Assembly (NCBI RefSeq): GCF_000243155.2
Contig: NC_018017.1
Coordinates: 1,612,001-1,676,000 of the forward strand
Origin: Desulfitobacterium dehalogenans ATCC 51507
GTDB taxonomy: Bacteria > Bacillota > Desulfitobacteriia > Desulfitobacteriales > Desulfitobacteriaceae
DNA: 64,000 nucleotides
Direction of reading: 5' to 3'
Part shown: positions 1 to 7,875 of the stretch, piece after piece
How the letters are laid out: each line of letters begins with the position of its first letter
How positions within the stretch are numbered: the first letter of the stretch is position 1
The notes under the pieces: generated by a model
What the model was told of the DNA's origin: nothing
The model's input: only the letters and a program-made list of their open reading frames with translations
Database searches by the model: none
Translations under genes and position numbers: made by a program

Positions 1-725
1 CATTGCAAAAAATCCTGACAGGAGTATTGAGAGACTATAAAGGCAGGGTTCATGTCTTAGGCACGGAAATGAAACACCGTAAAAGTTCATTTTATGAAAC
101 GATTGGCGTGGATTTTGAATTCCCCAATTTCTACGGTAAATTTACAGCACTGGAAAATCTGCAGTATTTTGCTTCCCTTTACCATAAAAAAACACTGGAT
201 CCGATGAAGTTATTGGAGCAGGTGGGGCTGCAACATGACGCCAATAAAAGAGTATCCAGCTATTCGAAAGGGATGAAGATGCGCCTGGGTTTTGTGCGAT
301 GCCTGCTGCACAATCCCCAACTGCTTTTTTTGGATGAACCCACCAGCGGACTTGATCCTTCAAATGCCAGAATCTTAAAAGATATGATGCTGGAGCAGAA
401 AAAAGCGGGAAAAACAATGATTCTTACGACCCATAACATGCATGATGCAGGGGAATTGTGCGATCGCGTAGCGTTTATTGTGGACGGTAAAATTAAAGCA
501 CTGAATACGCCACAGGCTTTTCAGGTTAGTCGCGGCACTACGGAGGTATGTTATTCCTATAGAAGGGATGGCCGTACGGTAGACAGGCGGAGCACCCTAA
601 CCCAACTGAGCAAAGATGATGAGTTTGTTAAGGCATTGCAAAGCGGCTCACTTCTAAGCATCCACTCAAAAGAGCGGACCTTGGAGGAGGTTTTTATATC
701 TTTGACCGGGAGGCAATTGCAATGA
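1..725 (+). CDS. ABC transporter ATP-binding protein, 5' end outside window
   Basis: Nucleotide-binding subunit of an ABC exporter that would power the two permeases encoded next. The frame is already open at base 1 and reads like the residues just after a Walker A (TLQKILTGVL), so the real start and Walker A lie upstream. Visible are the signature SYSKGMKMRLGF, Walker B LLFLDEPTSGLDP and the H-loop TTHNMHDA, followed by a C-terminal extension of about 70 residues. The stop overlaps the next start (ATGA), showing one operon. The substrate cannot be told; ABC-2 systems of this layout include drug and antibiotic exporters. Confidence 0.93.
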   Translation, partial: LQKILTGVLRDYKGRVHVLGTEMKHRKSSFYETIGVDFEFPNFYGKFTALENLQYFASLYHKKTLDPMKLLEQVGLQHDANKRVSSYSKGMKMRLGFVRCLLHNPQLLFLDEPTSGLDPSNARILKDMMLEQKKAGKTMILTTHNMHDAGELCDRVAFIVDGKIKALNTPQAFQVSRGTTEVCYSYRRDGRTVDRRSTLTQLSKDDEFVKALQSGSLLSIHSKERTLEEVFISLTGRQLQ

Positions 726-1426
726 GGCTTTTAATGGCGACAGCTAATGATATACGCTATCAGGCAAAATACGGTTTTTACTTCCTGTATGCATTTATTA
801 CTGTAGTGTATAGTGCCATTCTGTATTTTTTGCCCGATCAACACAAGTCAATTGGCGCCTCTCTCATTCTGCTGACCGATCCTGCAACCCTGGGCTTCTT
901 CTTTGTCGGGGGTATTTGGTTGTTGGAAAAAGATGAAGGGATACACAGGTTTTATGGCATTTCGCCATTAAAGCCTATTGAATATCTTTTGGCCAAAGCG
1001 TTATCTTTGGCGATGATCTCTACCTTGTCCGCTTTTTTTATTGTTCGTTTCAGCAACCCTGGTTCCGCAGACTATCCTTTGCTGCTTGTCAGCATCTTCG
1101 CGGGCTCCTGTATTTTTACTCTGTTGGGCCTGACGATGGCCACCTATTCAAACTCGGTAAACAGCTATATGGTCAGGGGGATTCCTGTGGGAATGGTATT
1201 GATACTCCCGCCAATGTTAGTAGCTTTTCATATCAGCCGTCCGGCTTTGGAAATTCTACCGGGTATGATCCTCTGGCAGTTGATTGATCTTTCGATTAAG
1301 GGTCAAGTTGAACCTGGAAGTATAGTGCTCTTATTTGGACTGATGATTTGGCTGGGAATTTCCACTTTTATTGCCTTGCTTCGTGTCCCATCAGCACTGC
1401 AATCGGAAGGGGGCGGAAAGAAATGA
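722..1426 (+). CDS. ABC-2 type permease subunit (234 aa)
   Basis: Integral membrane subunit with about six hydrophobic segments. The stretch 'EKDEGIHRFYGISPLKPIEYLLAK' region (after residue 60) is the cytoplasmic motif usual in ABC-2 permeases of the fluoroquinolone/antibiotic exporter type. It starts at an ATG overlapping the upstream ATPase stop and its own stop overlaps the next permease (ATGA at 1423), so ATPase and both permeases are translationally coupled. The two permeases probably form a heterodimer. Substrate unknown. Confidence 0.85.
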   Translation: MRLLMATANDIRYQAKYGFYFLYAFITVVYSAILYFLPDQHKSIGASLILLTDPATLGFFFVGGIWLLEKDEGIHRFYGISPLKPIEYLLAKALSLAMISTLSAFFIVRFSNPGSADYPLLLVSIFAGSCIFTLLGLTMATYSNSVNSYMVRGIPVGMVLILPPMLVAFHISRPALEILPGMILWQLIDLSIKGQVEPGSIVLLFGLMIWLGISTFIALLRVPSALQSEGGGKK

Positions 1427-2130
1427 AACAAACCTTTAAGTTATTTCAAATCGGCTTGCGGCAAATAACTTATGATGGCATGCTTTTAGTCCTGCTTGCC
1501 GCTCCCTTCTTATTTGGCTTGATGGTCAAGATGGGCCTTCCCAATGCAGATGCCTGGCTATATCAGCATTGGGCCTTTTCTATAAAGCCATGGTATTCTT
1601 TAGCCGATGGAATGATGATGACCTTAACTTCGATGCTGTTATCTATGGTTAGTGCCTTTCTACTGCTTGAAGAAAGGGATGAAGGAACCGGGGCTTATTA
1701 TCAAATAACTCCTCTAGAGGGATATTCTTATCTTGTGGCGAGGATAGGTTTGCCTATGGTGTGGTCTTTTCTTTGTATGATGATAGTGACCATGCTTTTC
1801 GGCATAGCCAATCTCACCTTTTTACAGATCATTGCCGCCGGGTTGATCAGTACATTAACAGGAGCAGCGCTGGCTATGATGGTCGTATCCTTAGCCGGCA
1901 ACCGGGTCGAGGGATTGGCGATATCCAAACTGGCCACTCTCAATGTTCTGGGATTATTGATGGCTTGGTTTGTCCCTATGCCCTATCAATACCTAGGGGC
2001 TTTTTTGCCTGGTTATTGGATTGGGGAAATAGTACAGCAAGGGGTAAATTGGTCTTCCTTTCTGGCAGGATTCATGATGTGTATCGCATGGATCGTTGCT
2101 TTTACTCGGAAATTTTTACGGAAAATCTGA
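1423..2130 (+). CDS. second ABC-2 type permease subunit (235 aa)
   Basis: Partner permease of the preceding gene, with the matching motif 'EERDEGTGAYYQITPLEG' and about six membrane segments. An in-frame ATG lies upstream at 1348, but the ATG at 1423 is preceded by GGGGGCGGAAAG and overlaps the upstream stop as ATGA, like the previous junction, so 1423 is preferred. No further gene of the operon follows; the next 160 bp hold one copy of a 50-bp repeat. Confidence 0.85.
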   Translation: MKQTFKLFQIGLRQITYDGMLLVLLAAPFLFGLMVKMGLPNADAWLYQHWAFSIKPWYSLADGMMMTLTSMLLSMVSAFLLLEERDEGTGAYYQITPLEGYSYLVARIGLPMVWSFLCMMIVTMLFGIANLTFLQIIAAGLISTLTGAALAMMVVSLAGNRVEGLAISKLATLNVLGLLMAWFVPMPYQYLGAFLPGYWIGEIVQQGVNWSSFLAGFMMCIAWIVAFTRKFLRKI

Positions 2131-2189
2131 ATTCTCTCCAAACCCTTGTGTGTCTGGCTGGAATGGGGCTGAAGGGCAATCCGGAATGA

Positions 2190-2239
2190 AATTGGAATAA
2201 GCAGGAATATAATAAAAGACTGGAGAATCATTGTAAAAA
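2190..2239 (+). repeat. 50-bp intergenic repeat, copy 1
   Basis: Matches 4285-4334 with four mismatches. The core is GGAATAAGCAGGAATATAAT. It sits about 50-100 bp upstream of the DUF3800 gene; the second copy is just upstream of the alcohol dehydrogenase gene. It may be a mobile or regulatory intergenic element; it contains TATAAT, but no good -35 was found at proper spacing. Confidence 0.75.
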
Positions 2240-2291
2240 TCAAGAAGATTGGCCGGGATAGATAATGAAGTAAAAAGCGGGGGAGGTACAC

Positions 2292-3437
2292 ATGAAACAA
2301 ATCTCATTGGATGATTTGAATAGGGCAGAACTGAACAATCAACCTGGGCGCACTGCTTTCATAAAAGAGTGGGGCAACTTTGAATTCGATTTCGGCCAAG
2401 AAGGTACTTCTAAGTTCTACATTGTGTGTGCAGTCATCGTGGAAGACTCAAATCTTTCCCAGTTGGAAGAATCCCTGGGAAAGATAGGCCTCACTGATGA
2501 GGACCAAGTGCGGGTCAGGACTTTAAATGAGATCATCCAGCTGGATTTTACTCTGATTCTTTTAATCGCTGATAAAGTTCGTTTCTTTCAGGATGTTCCT
2601 CTGACCAACTTTAAAGGATCGTTTGTCAAACATCTCTATGATCGACTCTATAAGAGCCTGTATCATGCCTATCCGACATTGCAGATTGCAGAAGATCAGA
2701 CAGGGATTTCCGAATTTCTGGCCGGGTTTAAGGACTATGTCGGAAGGGAGCGGCCGGTACAGAATCTCTTTGACCAGTATAATTTTGACTTCGTGGCCGG
2801 CCCTGACCGCGGACCGTCTCAGTTGGCGGAATGGATCAGCGGAACGATCAGCAGGCAGCTCCAGGGAGAAAATACTTCGGATTATCTCAATATTCTCTAT
2901 TGGAAAATCCTCAACATTGAAAAGATTCCCGGTGACAATGCCGTGAATTTGAATCCTGCCGCCGATAATCGGAAGTTTAATCAGGATATTGCCGACCTGG
3001 CTTTCCGCAAGGCCAGAGCCTATATCCGGGAACACGAAAGAGATGAAGAGATCGAGAAGAGGCTGCAGGTCAGTTTTCTCAAGTATTTGATCTTTGAAGC
3101 TCAGTATGGCAATCCCTATAAATTCATCACTTCGAAGCAAATCTTGTCTATCCTGTCCAACTATGCAGATACCCGCATCAGCAAAGATTTCCTGTATCGG
3201 AAGATCGTCGCTCCCCTCAGGGACGCGCGGGTCGTTCTGGCCAGCAGCCCCCAAGGGTATAAACTGCCTATAAGCGTAGAAGATATTTCGGCCTACCTGC
3301 ATCAAACCAACTCCATCATCGCGCCGATGCTGCACCGTATGGGGCTTTGCCGGGAGGTAATACGGCAGCAGACCGGAGGTAAGCTGGATGTATTGGCAGA
3401 GGATGAGTTCTTGAAGTATAAGAAGTATTTTGATTAA
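2292..3437 (+). CDS. DUF3800-like protein with altered active-site motif (381 aa)
   Basis: Residues 27-55 (GNFEFDFGQEGTSKFYIVCA...) match the N-terminus of DUF3800 proteins, an RNase H-like fold family that normally begins with a DESGDFGF-type motif; a second family motif appears as GPDRGPSQLAEWISG near residue 175. The usual first acidic residues are replaced here (KEWGNFEF), so nuclease activity is doubtful. The C-terminal third (from about residue 245) is helical, with a winged-helix-like stretch (TSKQILSILSNYADTRISKDFLYRK). It stands alone after an ABC operon with a GGGGGAGG ribosome site. Function unknown; family assignment is from pattern memory. Confidence 0.7.
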   Translation: MKQISLDDLNRAELNNQPGRTAFIKEWGNFEFDFGQEGTSKFYIVCAVIVEDSNLSQLEESLGKIGLTDEDQVRVRTLNEIIQLDFTLILLIADKVRFFQDVPLTNFKGSFVKHLYDRLYKSLYHAYPTLQIAEDQTGISEFLAGFKDYVGRERPVQNLFDQYNFDFVAGPDRGPSQLAEWISGTISRQLQGENTSDYLNILYWKILNIEKIPGDNAVNLNPAADNRKFNQDIADLAFRKARAYIREHERDEEIEKRLQVSFLKYLIFEAQYGNPYKFITSKQILSILSNYADTRISKDFLYRKIVAPLRDARVVLASSPQGYKLPISVEDISAYLHQTNSIIAPMLHRMGLCREVIRQQTGGKLDVLAEDEFLKYKKYFD

Positions 3438-3612
3438 TACTGAGAACCCCCGAACGGGGAAGAGTTCCATTGCTTTTTCAGCAAAGTTTCAGCAGGCCTT
3501 AAAGAGACTTTCAGGTTGCTTTAAGGATTCTCTCAGCTAAGAGGGTTATGCTGAAGGAGTAGTCTTGACCAAGGTGTACATAGAGGGTTAAGACGAAAAA
3601 GGAGGGAATTCA

Positions 3613-4161
3613 ATGAATAAAAAACTTATTGTAGGAGTATTGAGTGCAGCACTCCTGACGGTCGGGGCAACGACTGTGCTCGGAGCGGACGGGGTCGACT
3701 CCGCCAAGCTGGCGGAAATCAAGAGTCTGACTCAGCAGATGTACGGGATTCAACAGCAGATTGTGGACAAAGAAGTGGAAGCCGGTCTCCTGACCCAGGA
3801 GCAGGCAGATCATCTGAAAGAATCTATCAGCCAGAAGCAACGGCGCAGTGAAGAGGCTCTGGACAATGGTAAAGTACTGGGACTGGGTCTGGAGAAACAC
3901 CACGGTGTCGGAATGTTTAAAGCCGGTGAGCCGCTGACCGAAGATCAGATCGCGGAGTGGCTGGAACAAGCCCAGACCCGTTTGCAGGCTCAGGAAGAAA
4001 CCATGAAAAGTTCCGGAAAATTTACGGATGAGCAGATCACAGAATGGCTTGCCAAGGCTCAGGCCCGCCTGGATGAGCAAGCCGAGGCAATGAAGAACGG
4101 AACCTTTGCCCCTGGAGACAGGAGCTTTGGCAAAGGGATGCATGACAAAAATCAAATGTAA
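3613..4161 (+). CDS. secreted DUF2680-like protein (182 aa)
   Basis: Starts with a clear signal peptide (MNKKLIVGVLSAALLTVGAT, cleavage near LGA-DG). The mature part begins with a helical segment typical of DUF2680 (QQIVDKEVEAGLLTQEQADHLKE), then two copies of an LT/FT-[ED]-[DE]-QI-x-EWL-x-[QK]AQ-x-RL repeat about 32 residues apart. The protein is very charged and rich in Gln and Glu and probably works outside the membrane. AAAGGAGGG precedes the ATG. It is monocistronic, closed by a strong terminator. Role unknown. Confidence 0.8.
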   Translation: MNKKLIVGVLSAALLTVGATTVLGADGVDSAKLAEIKSLTQQMYGIQQQIVDKEVEAGLLTQEQADHLKESISQKQRRSEEALDNGKVLGLGLEKHHGVGMFKAGEPLTEDQIAEWLEQAQTRLQAQEETMKSSGKFTDEQITEWLAKAQARLDEQAEAMKNGTFAPGDRSFGKGMHDKNQM

Positions 4162-4213
4162 AAAATTCGCTCTAATTCGGGATGATGGGCATAATTATAC
4201 CGCTCATTCCCTG

Positions 4214-4239
4214 AAACGCCCCCCTGGGGGCGTTTTTTC
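4214..4239 (+). terminator. intrinsic terminator after DUF2680 gene
   Basis: A GC-rich hairpin of AACGCCCCC and GGGGGCGTT is followed by TTTTTTCT. Confidence 0.92.
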
Positions 4240-4284
4240 TATGTAATCTTCCCTTAAGTTACCGGAAAACTCAGCCCCCAAGGG

Positions 4285-4334
4285 AATTGGAATAAGCAGG
4301 AATATGATAAAAGCCTGGAGAATAATTGCAAAAA
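4285..4334 (+). repeat. 50-bp intergenic repeat, copy 2
   Basis: Second copy of the element at 2190-2239 (46 of 50 bases identical). It ends about 25 bp before the alcohol dehydrogenase start, so it is in the 5' leader or promoter region of that operon. Confidence 0.75.
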
Positions 4335-4359
4335 CGCCCAATCAAAAGGAGCGAAAAGC

Positions 4360-5577
4360 ATGTATGAATTCTATTGCCGCCTCTATCAGACCCTATTTCG
4401 CATGGCCGCCTATGTTCTCCCCTGGCGCCGGCCGGAACTTCTGCAGGGAGAGAACAGCCTACAAAAGCTGCCTGCTCTTATCAAGAAGAAGGGAATCGAA
4501 CGGGTCCTGGTTGTAACCGACAAAGGTCTTTCCGCATTGGGGCTGATGGAGGGATTTTTAAGCGGTTTAAGGGATGCGGGGATTGTTTTTTTTATCTATG
4601 ACCGGACTGTCCCCAATCCCACGGTGGATAATATTGAGGAGGCCCTGGGGTTATACACATCGGAAGGATGCCAAGGGATTGTGGCTTTCGGCGGGGGATC
4701 GCCCTTGGATTGTGCCAAAGGGGTGGGGGCCCGTCTGGCCAGACCCCATAAAACAATGTCCCAACTGCGGGGAACCCTGAAGATCAGAAAGGCAATACCG
4801 CCCCTCTTTGCCGTGCCGACTACTGCGGGGACGGGCAGTGAGACCACCCTTACTGCGGTGATCACGGACAGCGCAACCAAGGAAAAGTATCCGGTCAACG
4901 ACCTGGCCCTGATTCCCCATGTGGCCGTACTGGATCCGGTGCTGACCCTTAAACTGCCGCCATCCCTCACAGCCACTACAGGGATGGATGCCCTCTGCCA
5001 TGCCGTTGAAGCTTATATCGGCCGAAGCAACACCCGGGAAACGAAAGAATACAGCAAAAGGGCAACCGCCCTGATATTCGAAAATCTCTACAAAGCCTAC
5101 GCCGACGGCACCGACCTGGAGGCCCGTGGCCGCATGCTCCAGGCTTCTCATGAAGCAGGGCTGGCTTTTACCCGGGCCTATGTGGGCAATATTCATGCCA
5201 TTGCCCACGCCTTGGGTGCGTTGTACTCCATCCCCCATGGTCTGGCCAATGCCGTGCTGATGCCTTATGTTTTGGAATATTATGGTCCGGCTGCTCAGAG
5301 CTCCCTGGCGGAGCTGGCTGATTGGGCCGGTCTCGTGGCAGCAGGAGATAGTACAGCGGACAAGGCCGCTAAATTCATCGCGGCCATTCAAGAGCTGAAC
5401 AGGGTAATGCAGATTCCCGATCATATAGAGGGAATCGCTGAACAGGATTTGGACGCCATCGCCGCAAGAGCCTATCGGGAAGCCAATCCTTTTTACCCTG
5501 TGCCTAAAATTTTGAGTAAAATGGAATTTGTCAAGATTGTCCAAATGATCCGTAAGGAGGAGGGAGCAACGGAATGA
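4360..5577 (+). CDS. iron-containing alcohol dehydrogenase (405 aa)
   Basis: Group III (Fe-dependent) NAD(P) alcohol dehydrogenase, interconverting alcohols and aldehydes in the cytoplasm. The dinucleotide-binding GGGSPLDCAKG is at residues 111-121 and the PTTAGTGSE motif at 153-161. The metal ligands expected from FucO-type enzymes are present: D210, H214 (MDALCHAVEAY), H279 (NIHAIAHALG) and H293 (IPHG). AAAGGAGCG precedes the ATG. The stop overlaps the aldehyde dehydrogenase start (ATGA), so the two probably carry out consecutive alcohol/aldehyde/acid steps. The natural substrate is not evident. Confidence 0.93.
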   Translation: MYEFYCRLYQTLFRMAAYVLPWRRPELLQGENSLQKLPALIKKKGIERVLVVTDKGLSALGLMEGFLSGLRDAGIVFFIYDRTVPNPTVDNIEEALGLYTSEGCQGIVAFGGGSPLDCAKGVGARLARPHKTMSQLRGTLKIRKAIPPLFAVPTTAGTGSETTLTAVITDSATKEKYPVNDLALIPHVAVLDPVLTLKLPPSLTATTGMDALCHAVEAYIGRSNTRETKEYSKRATALIFENLYKAYADGTDLEARGRMLQASHEAGLAFTRAYVGNIHAIAHALGALYSIPHGLANAVLMPYVLEYYGPAAQSSLAELADWAGLVAAGDSTADKAAKFIAAIQELNRVMQIPDHIEGIAEQDLDAIAARAYREANPFYPVPKILSKMEFVKIVQMIRKEEGATE

Positions 5578-6944
5578 AAGATACTGCACAGATTTTGGAG
5601 AAACAGCATCTCTATTTCGCCGGCGGGGAGACGTTGAAACGCGACTTCCGGAAAAAACAGCTCTTGGTTTTACAAAAGGCCGTACAGGAGAGTGAGACTG
5701 CCATCATGACGGCGCTGCAAAAGGATTTAAACAAATCTTCCTTCGAAGGGTATGCCACTGAAATCGGCATCGTTCTGGAGGAATTGCGGTTTATGCTGAA
5801 AAATCTGGACCGCTTCACCAGGCCCCGTAGAGTCAGAACGCCGCTGGCCCATTTCCTTTCCACCAGCACGGTTTACCAGGAACCTTACGGCGTTGTCCTG
5901 ATCATGTCTCCCTGGAATTATCCCTTTCAACTGACCATGGCCCCCTTGATCGGGGCTATAGCGGCTGGGAACTGCGTTCTGGTGAAACCGTCGGCTTATT
6001 CCCCCCATACTTCCGCTGTGATCCAAAAGATCATTGGCGAGTGTTTTGACGAACGCTATGTGGCGGTAGTGGAAGGGGGGCGTGAGGTGAACCAGGCGCT
6101 GCTGGAGGAAAGATTCGACTATATCTTTTTTACCGGCAGTGTAGCCATCGGTAAACTCGTGATGGGGGCGGCGGCCCGGCATCTGACCCCGGTTACCCTG
6201 GAGCTGGGGGGCAAGAGCCCGTGCATTGTGGATGAAACGGCTCATCTGGCCCTGGCGGGCCGACGCATCGCCTGGGGAAAATATCTGAATGCCGGGCAAA
6301 CCTGCGTGGCCCCGGACTATGTCCTGGTCCATAAAAGCAAAAAGGAAGCTTTGATCGAAGAAATCCGCAAAAGTATCCGGCAGTTCTATGGAGAAGAGCC
6401 CCATCACAACAGAGATTATCCCAAAATCATCAACGAGAAACATTTCGACCGTCTCCTTGGTCTTATGAACAGCGGGATCGTGGCAGCCGGCGGCCGCTTT
6501 AACAGGGAAACCCGCCAGATTGAACCCACTGTCCTGGACGCAGTCGCCTGGGACTCACCCGTGATGCAGGAGGAGATTTTCGGCCCTATTCTGCCGGTGC
6601 TGGAATTTGAAGAGGTATCAGAGGTCATCGGGCTGATCAATGCCAGGCCGAAGCCTCTCGCCCTCTATCTCTTTACCACCTCGGCGGCTCACGAGCAGGA
6701 GATTCTCAGCCGTATCTCTTTCGGGGGCGGTTGCATTAATGATACGGTGGTTCATTTGGCGACTTCCCATATGGCTTTCGGGGGCGTGGGGGAGAGCGGG
6801 ATGGGCGGCTACCATGGGGAGGCCAGTATCCGGACCTTCTCCCACAGCAAAAGTATCCTGAAGAAAAGCAATCTCCTGGATGTTCCGCTGCGCTATCCGC
6901 CTTTCAAGAATCACCTGAGTCTGTTGAAGAAGATTATGAAATGA
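5574..6944 (+). CDS. aldehyde dehydrogenase, class 3/fatty-aldehyde-like (456 aa)
   Basis: NAD(P)-dependent oxidation of aldehydes to acids. Motifs: MSPWNYPFQL (111-120, cofactor and oxyanion region), FFTGSVAIGK (186-194), ELGGKSP with catalytic E210, and NAGQTCVAPDY with nucleophile C244. The short length of about 456 and the hydrophobic C-terminus (PLRYPPFKNHLSLLKKI) fit the ALDH3/coniferyl- or fatty-aldehyde branch. It is translationally coupled to the upstream alcohol dehydrogenase. The coupled pair may detoxify or ferment medium or long-chain alcohols (inference). Confidence 0.93.
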   Translation: MKDTAQILEKQHLYFAGGETLKRDFRKKQLLVLQKAVQESETAIMTALQKDLNKSSFEGYATEIGIVLEELRFMLKNLDRFTRPRRVRTPLAHFLSTSTVYQEPYGVVLIMSPWNYPFQLTMAPLIGAIAAGNCVLVKPSAYSPHTSAVIQKIIGECFDERYVAVVEGGREVNQALLEERFDYIFFTGSVAIGKLVMGAAARHLTPVTLELGGKSPCIVDETAHLALAGRRIAWGKYLNAGQTCVAPDYVLVHKSKKEALIEEIRKSIRQFYGEEPHHNRDYPKIINEKHFDRLLGLMNSGIVAAGGRFNRETRQIEPTVLDAVAWDSPVMQEEIFGPILPVLEFEEVSEVIGLINARPKPLALYLFTTSAAHEQEILSRISFGGGCINDTVVHLATSHMAFGGVGESGMGGYHGEASIRTFSHSKSILKKSNLLDVPLRYPPFKNHLSLLKKIMK

Positions 6945-7019
6945 GCGGATTGGTCAATATAGTAGTAGTCAGATCAAGCGCAACAATCTCAAAAGACTGA
7001 AAAAACAGGAGGATTTACA

Positions 7020-7202
7020 ATGGATAATTATGAAGCCGTTTTGAACTTTTTCGCCAAAGCCGGTCAGCCCGCCCGCACCGGAGATGTGGCGGAGGCCATC
7101 GGAATCGACAAAAAAGAGGTTGAAAAGATTATGAATACCCTCAAAAAAGAAGAGAAAATCGTTTCACCTAAAAGGTGCTTTTGGGAAATCAATAAAGCCT
7201 GA
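7020..7202 (+). CDS. 60-aa winged-helix DNA-binding protein
   Basis: A whole minimal winged-helix domain: AVLNFFAKAGQPARTGDVAEAIGIDK is followed by the recognition-helix region KKEVEKIMNTLKKEEKIVSP and a short basic end. Such single-domain proteins resemble the DNA-binding part of MarR/ArsR-like regulators. ACAGGAGG lies at good distance before the ATG. It is closed by a strong terminator. It could regulate the dehydrogenase operon just upstream, but nothing in the sequence proves it. Confidence 0.7.
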   Translation: MDNYEAVLNFFAKAGQPARTGDVAEAIGIDKKEVEKIMNTLKKEEKIVSPKRCFWEINKA

Positions 7203-7204
7203 AC

Positions 7205-7248
7205 AAAAATATCTCCTGCTTCTCGGTGAGTAAGCAGGAGATATTTTT
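7205..7248. terminator. strong hairpin terminator
   Basis: A near-perfect 17-bp stem (AAAAATATCTCCTGCTT and its complement) with a 10-nt loop, A-rich before and T-rich after, works in either direction. It ends the 7020 gene. Confidence 0.9.
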
Positions 7249-7307
7249 ATAGGAAGAAGTCACTCAAGCATCATTCATGTAACCTAAAATTTACATATCT
7301 TAATCTG

Positions 7308-7336
7308 TTGACAAAAGAATATAAGAGAATTAAACT
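7308..7336 (+). promoter_or_regulatory. sigma-A promoter of the MarR/exporter operon
   Basis: TTGACA at 7308-7313, 17-bp spacer, TAAACT at 7331-7336, about 70 bp before the MarR start. Downstream AT-rich sequence with TTAA arms around CTAG (7352-7365) could hold the autoregulator site, but no clean palindrome was found. Confidence 0.75.
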
Positions 7337-7405
7337 TTACTATGTCAATTGTTAAGCTAGTTAATATTTAATATACTTACCAAATAACAAAAGAGAGGTA
7401 GAGAA

Positions 7406-7840
7406 ATGCATAGTAGCAATGCTGAGAAAATCAATGAAATTATGGAGAAATTTCGTAGAAATAGGATCAATAAAAAAAAGACCGGTGAGATTCCGCGCAG
7501 TGAGCTCAATCTACTCAAGGTGATCAAAATGAACAGCATTGAAGAGCAAGGGGCAACCATGTCATCTCTGAGTGATCATTTAGAAATCAGTAAATCGGCG
7601 GTATCACAGATGGTTAATCATCTGGAGGATGAAGGCTATATTGAGCGGCTGTTTACGAAGAATGACCGAAGACTTGTCTATGTTCGTCTGACTGTTGAGG
7701 GCGAGCAGTATATGGCACAAAGATACCAGAAATTCCTGCAGTCCATGACCGAGATCTTTAACCGCATGGGAGAAAAAGATACGGAAGAATTGCTTCGACT
7801 GTTAGAGAAACTCTATGACATCGTCAATGATAAGGACTAA
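7406..7840 (+). CDS. MarR family transcriptional regulator (144 aa)
   Basis: Dimeric winged-helix repressor. The recognition region ATMSSLSDHLEISKSAVSQM (residues 50-70) and the wing ERLFTKNDRRLVYVRLT are typical of MarR. It is the first gene of an operon with two ABC exporter halves and an adaptor, so it likely senses an exported toxic compound and represses the operon. AGAGAGGTAGAG precedes the ATG. The gene at 13236, after the operon, is a clear paralog with the same layout of motifs. Confidence 0.9.
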   Translation: MHSSNAEKINEIMEKFRRNRINKKKTGEIPRSELNLLKVIKMNSIEEQGATMSSLSDHLEISKSAVSQMVNHLEDEGYIERLFTKNDRRLVYVRLTVEGEQYMAQRYQKFLQSMTEIFNRMGEKDTEELLRLLEKLYDIVNDKD

Positions 7841-7875
7841 GACAAAAGATCTAACCATGGGGTGGAGGAGGCTAC

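Noticed and set aside
2562-3470. 302-codon minus-strand frame opposite the DUF3800 gene
   Set aside because: No ribosome site, composition of an antisense frame; the plus-strand protein has family motifs.
4651-5589. 312-codon minus-strand frame opposite the alcohol dehydrogenase
   Set aside because: Antisense shadow; the plus strand has all metal-site residues.
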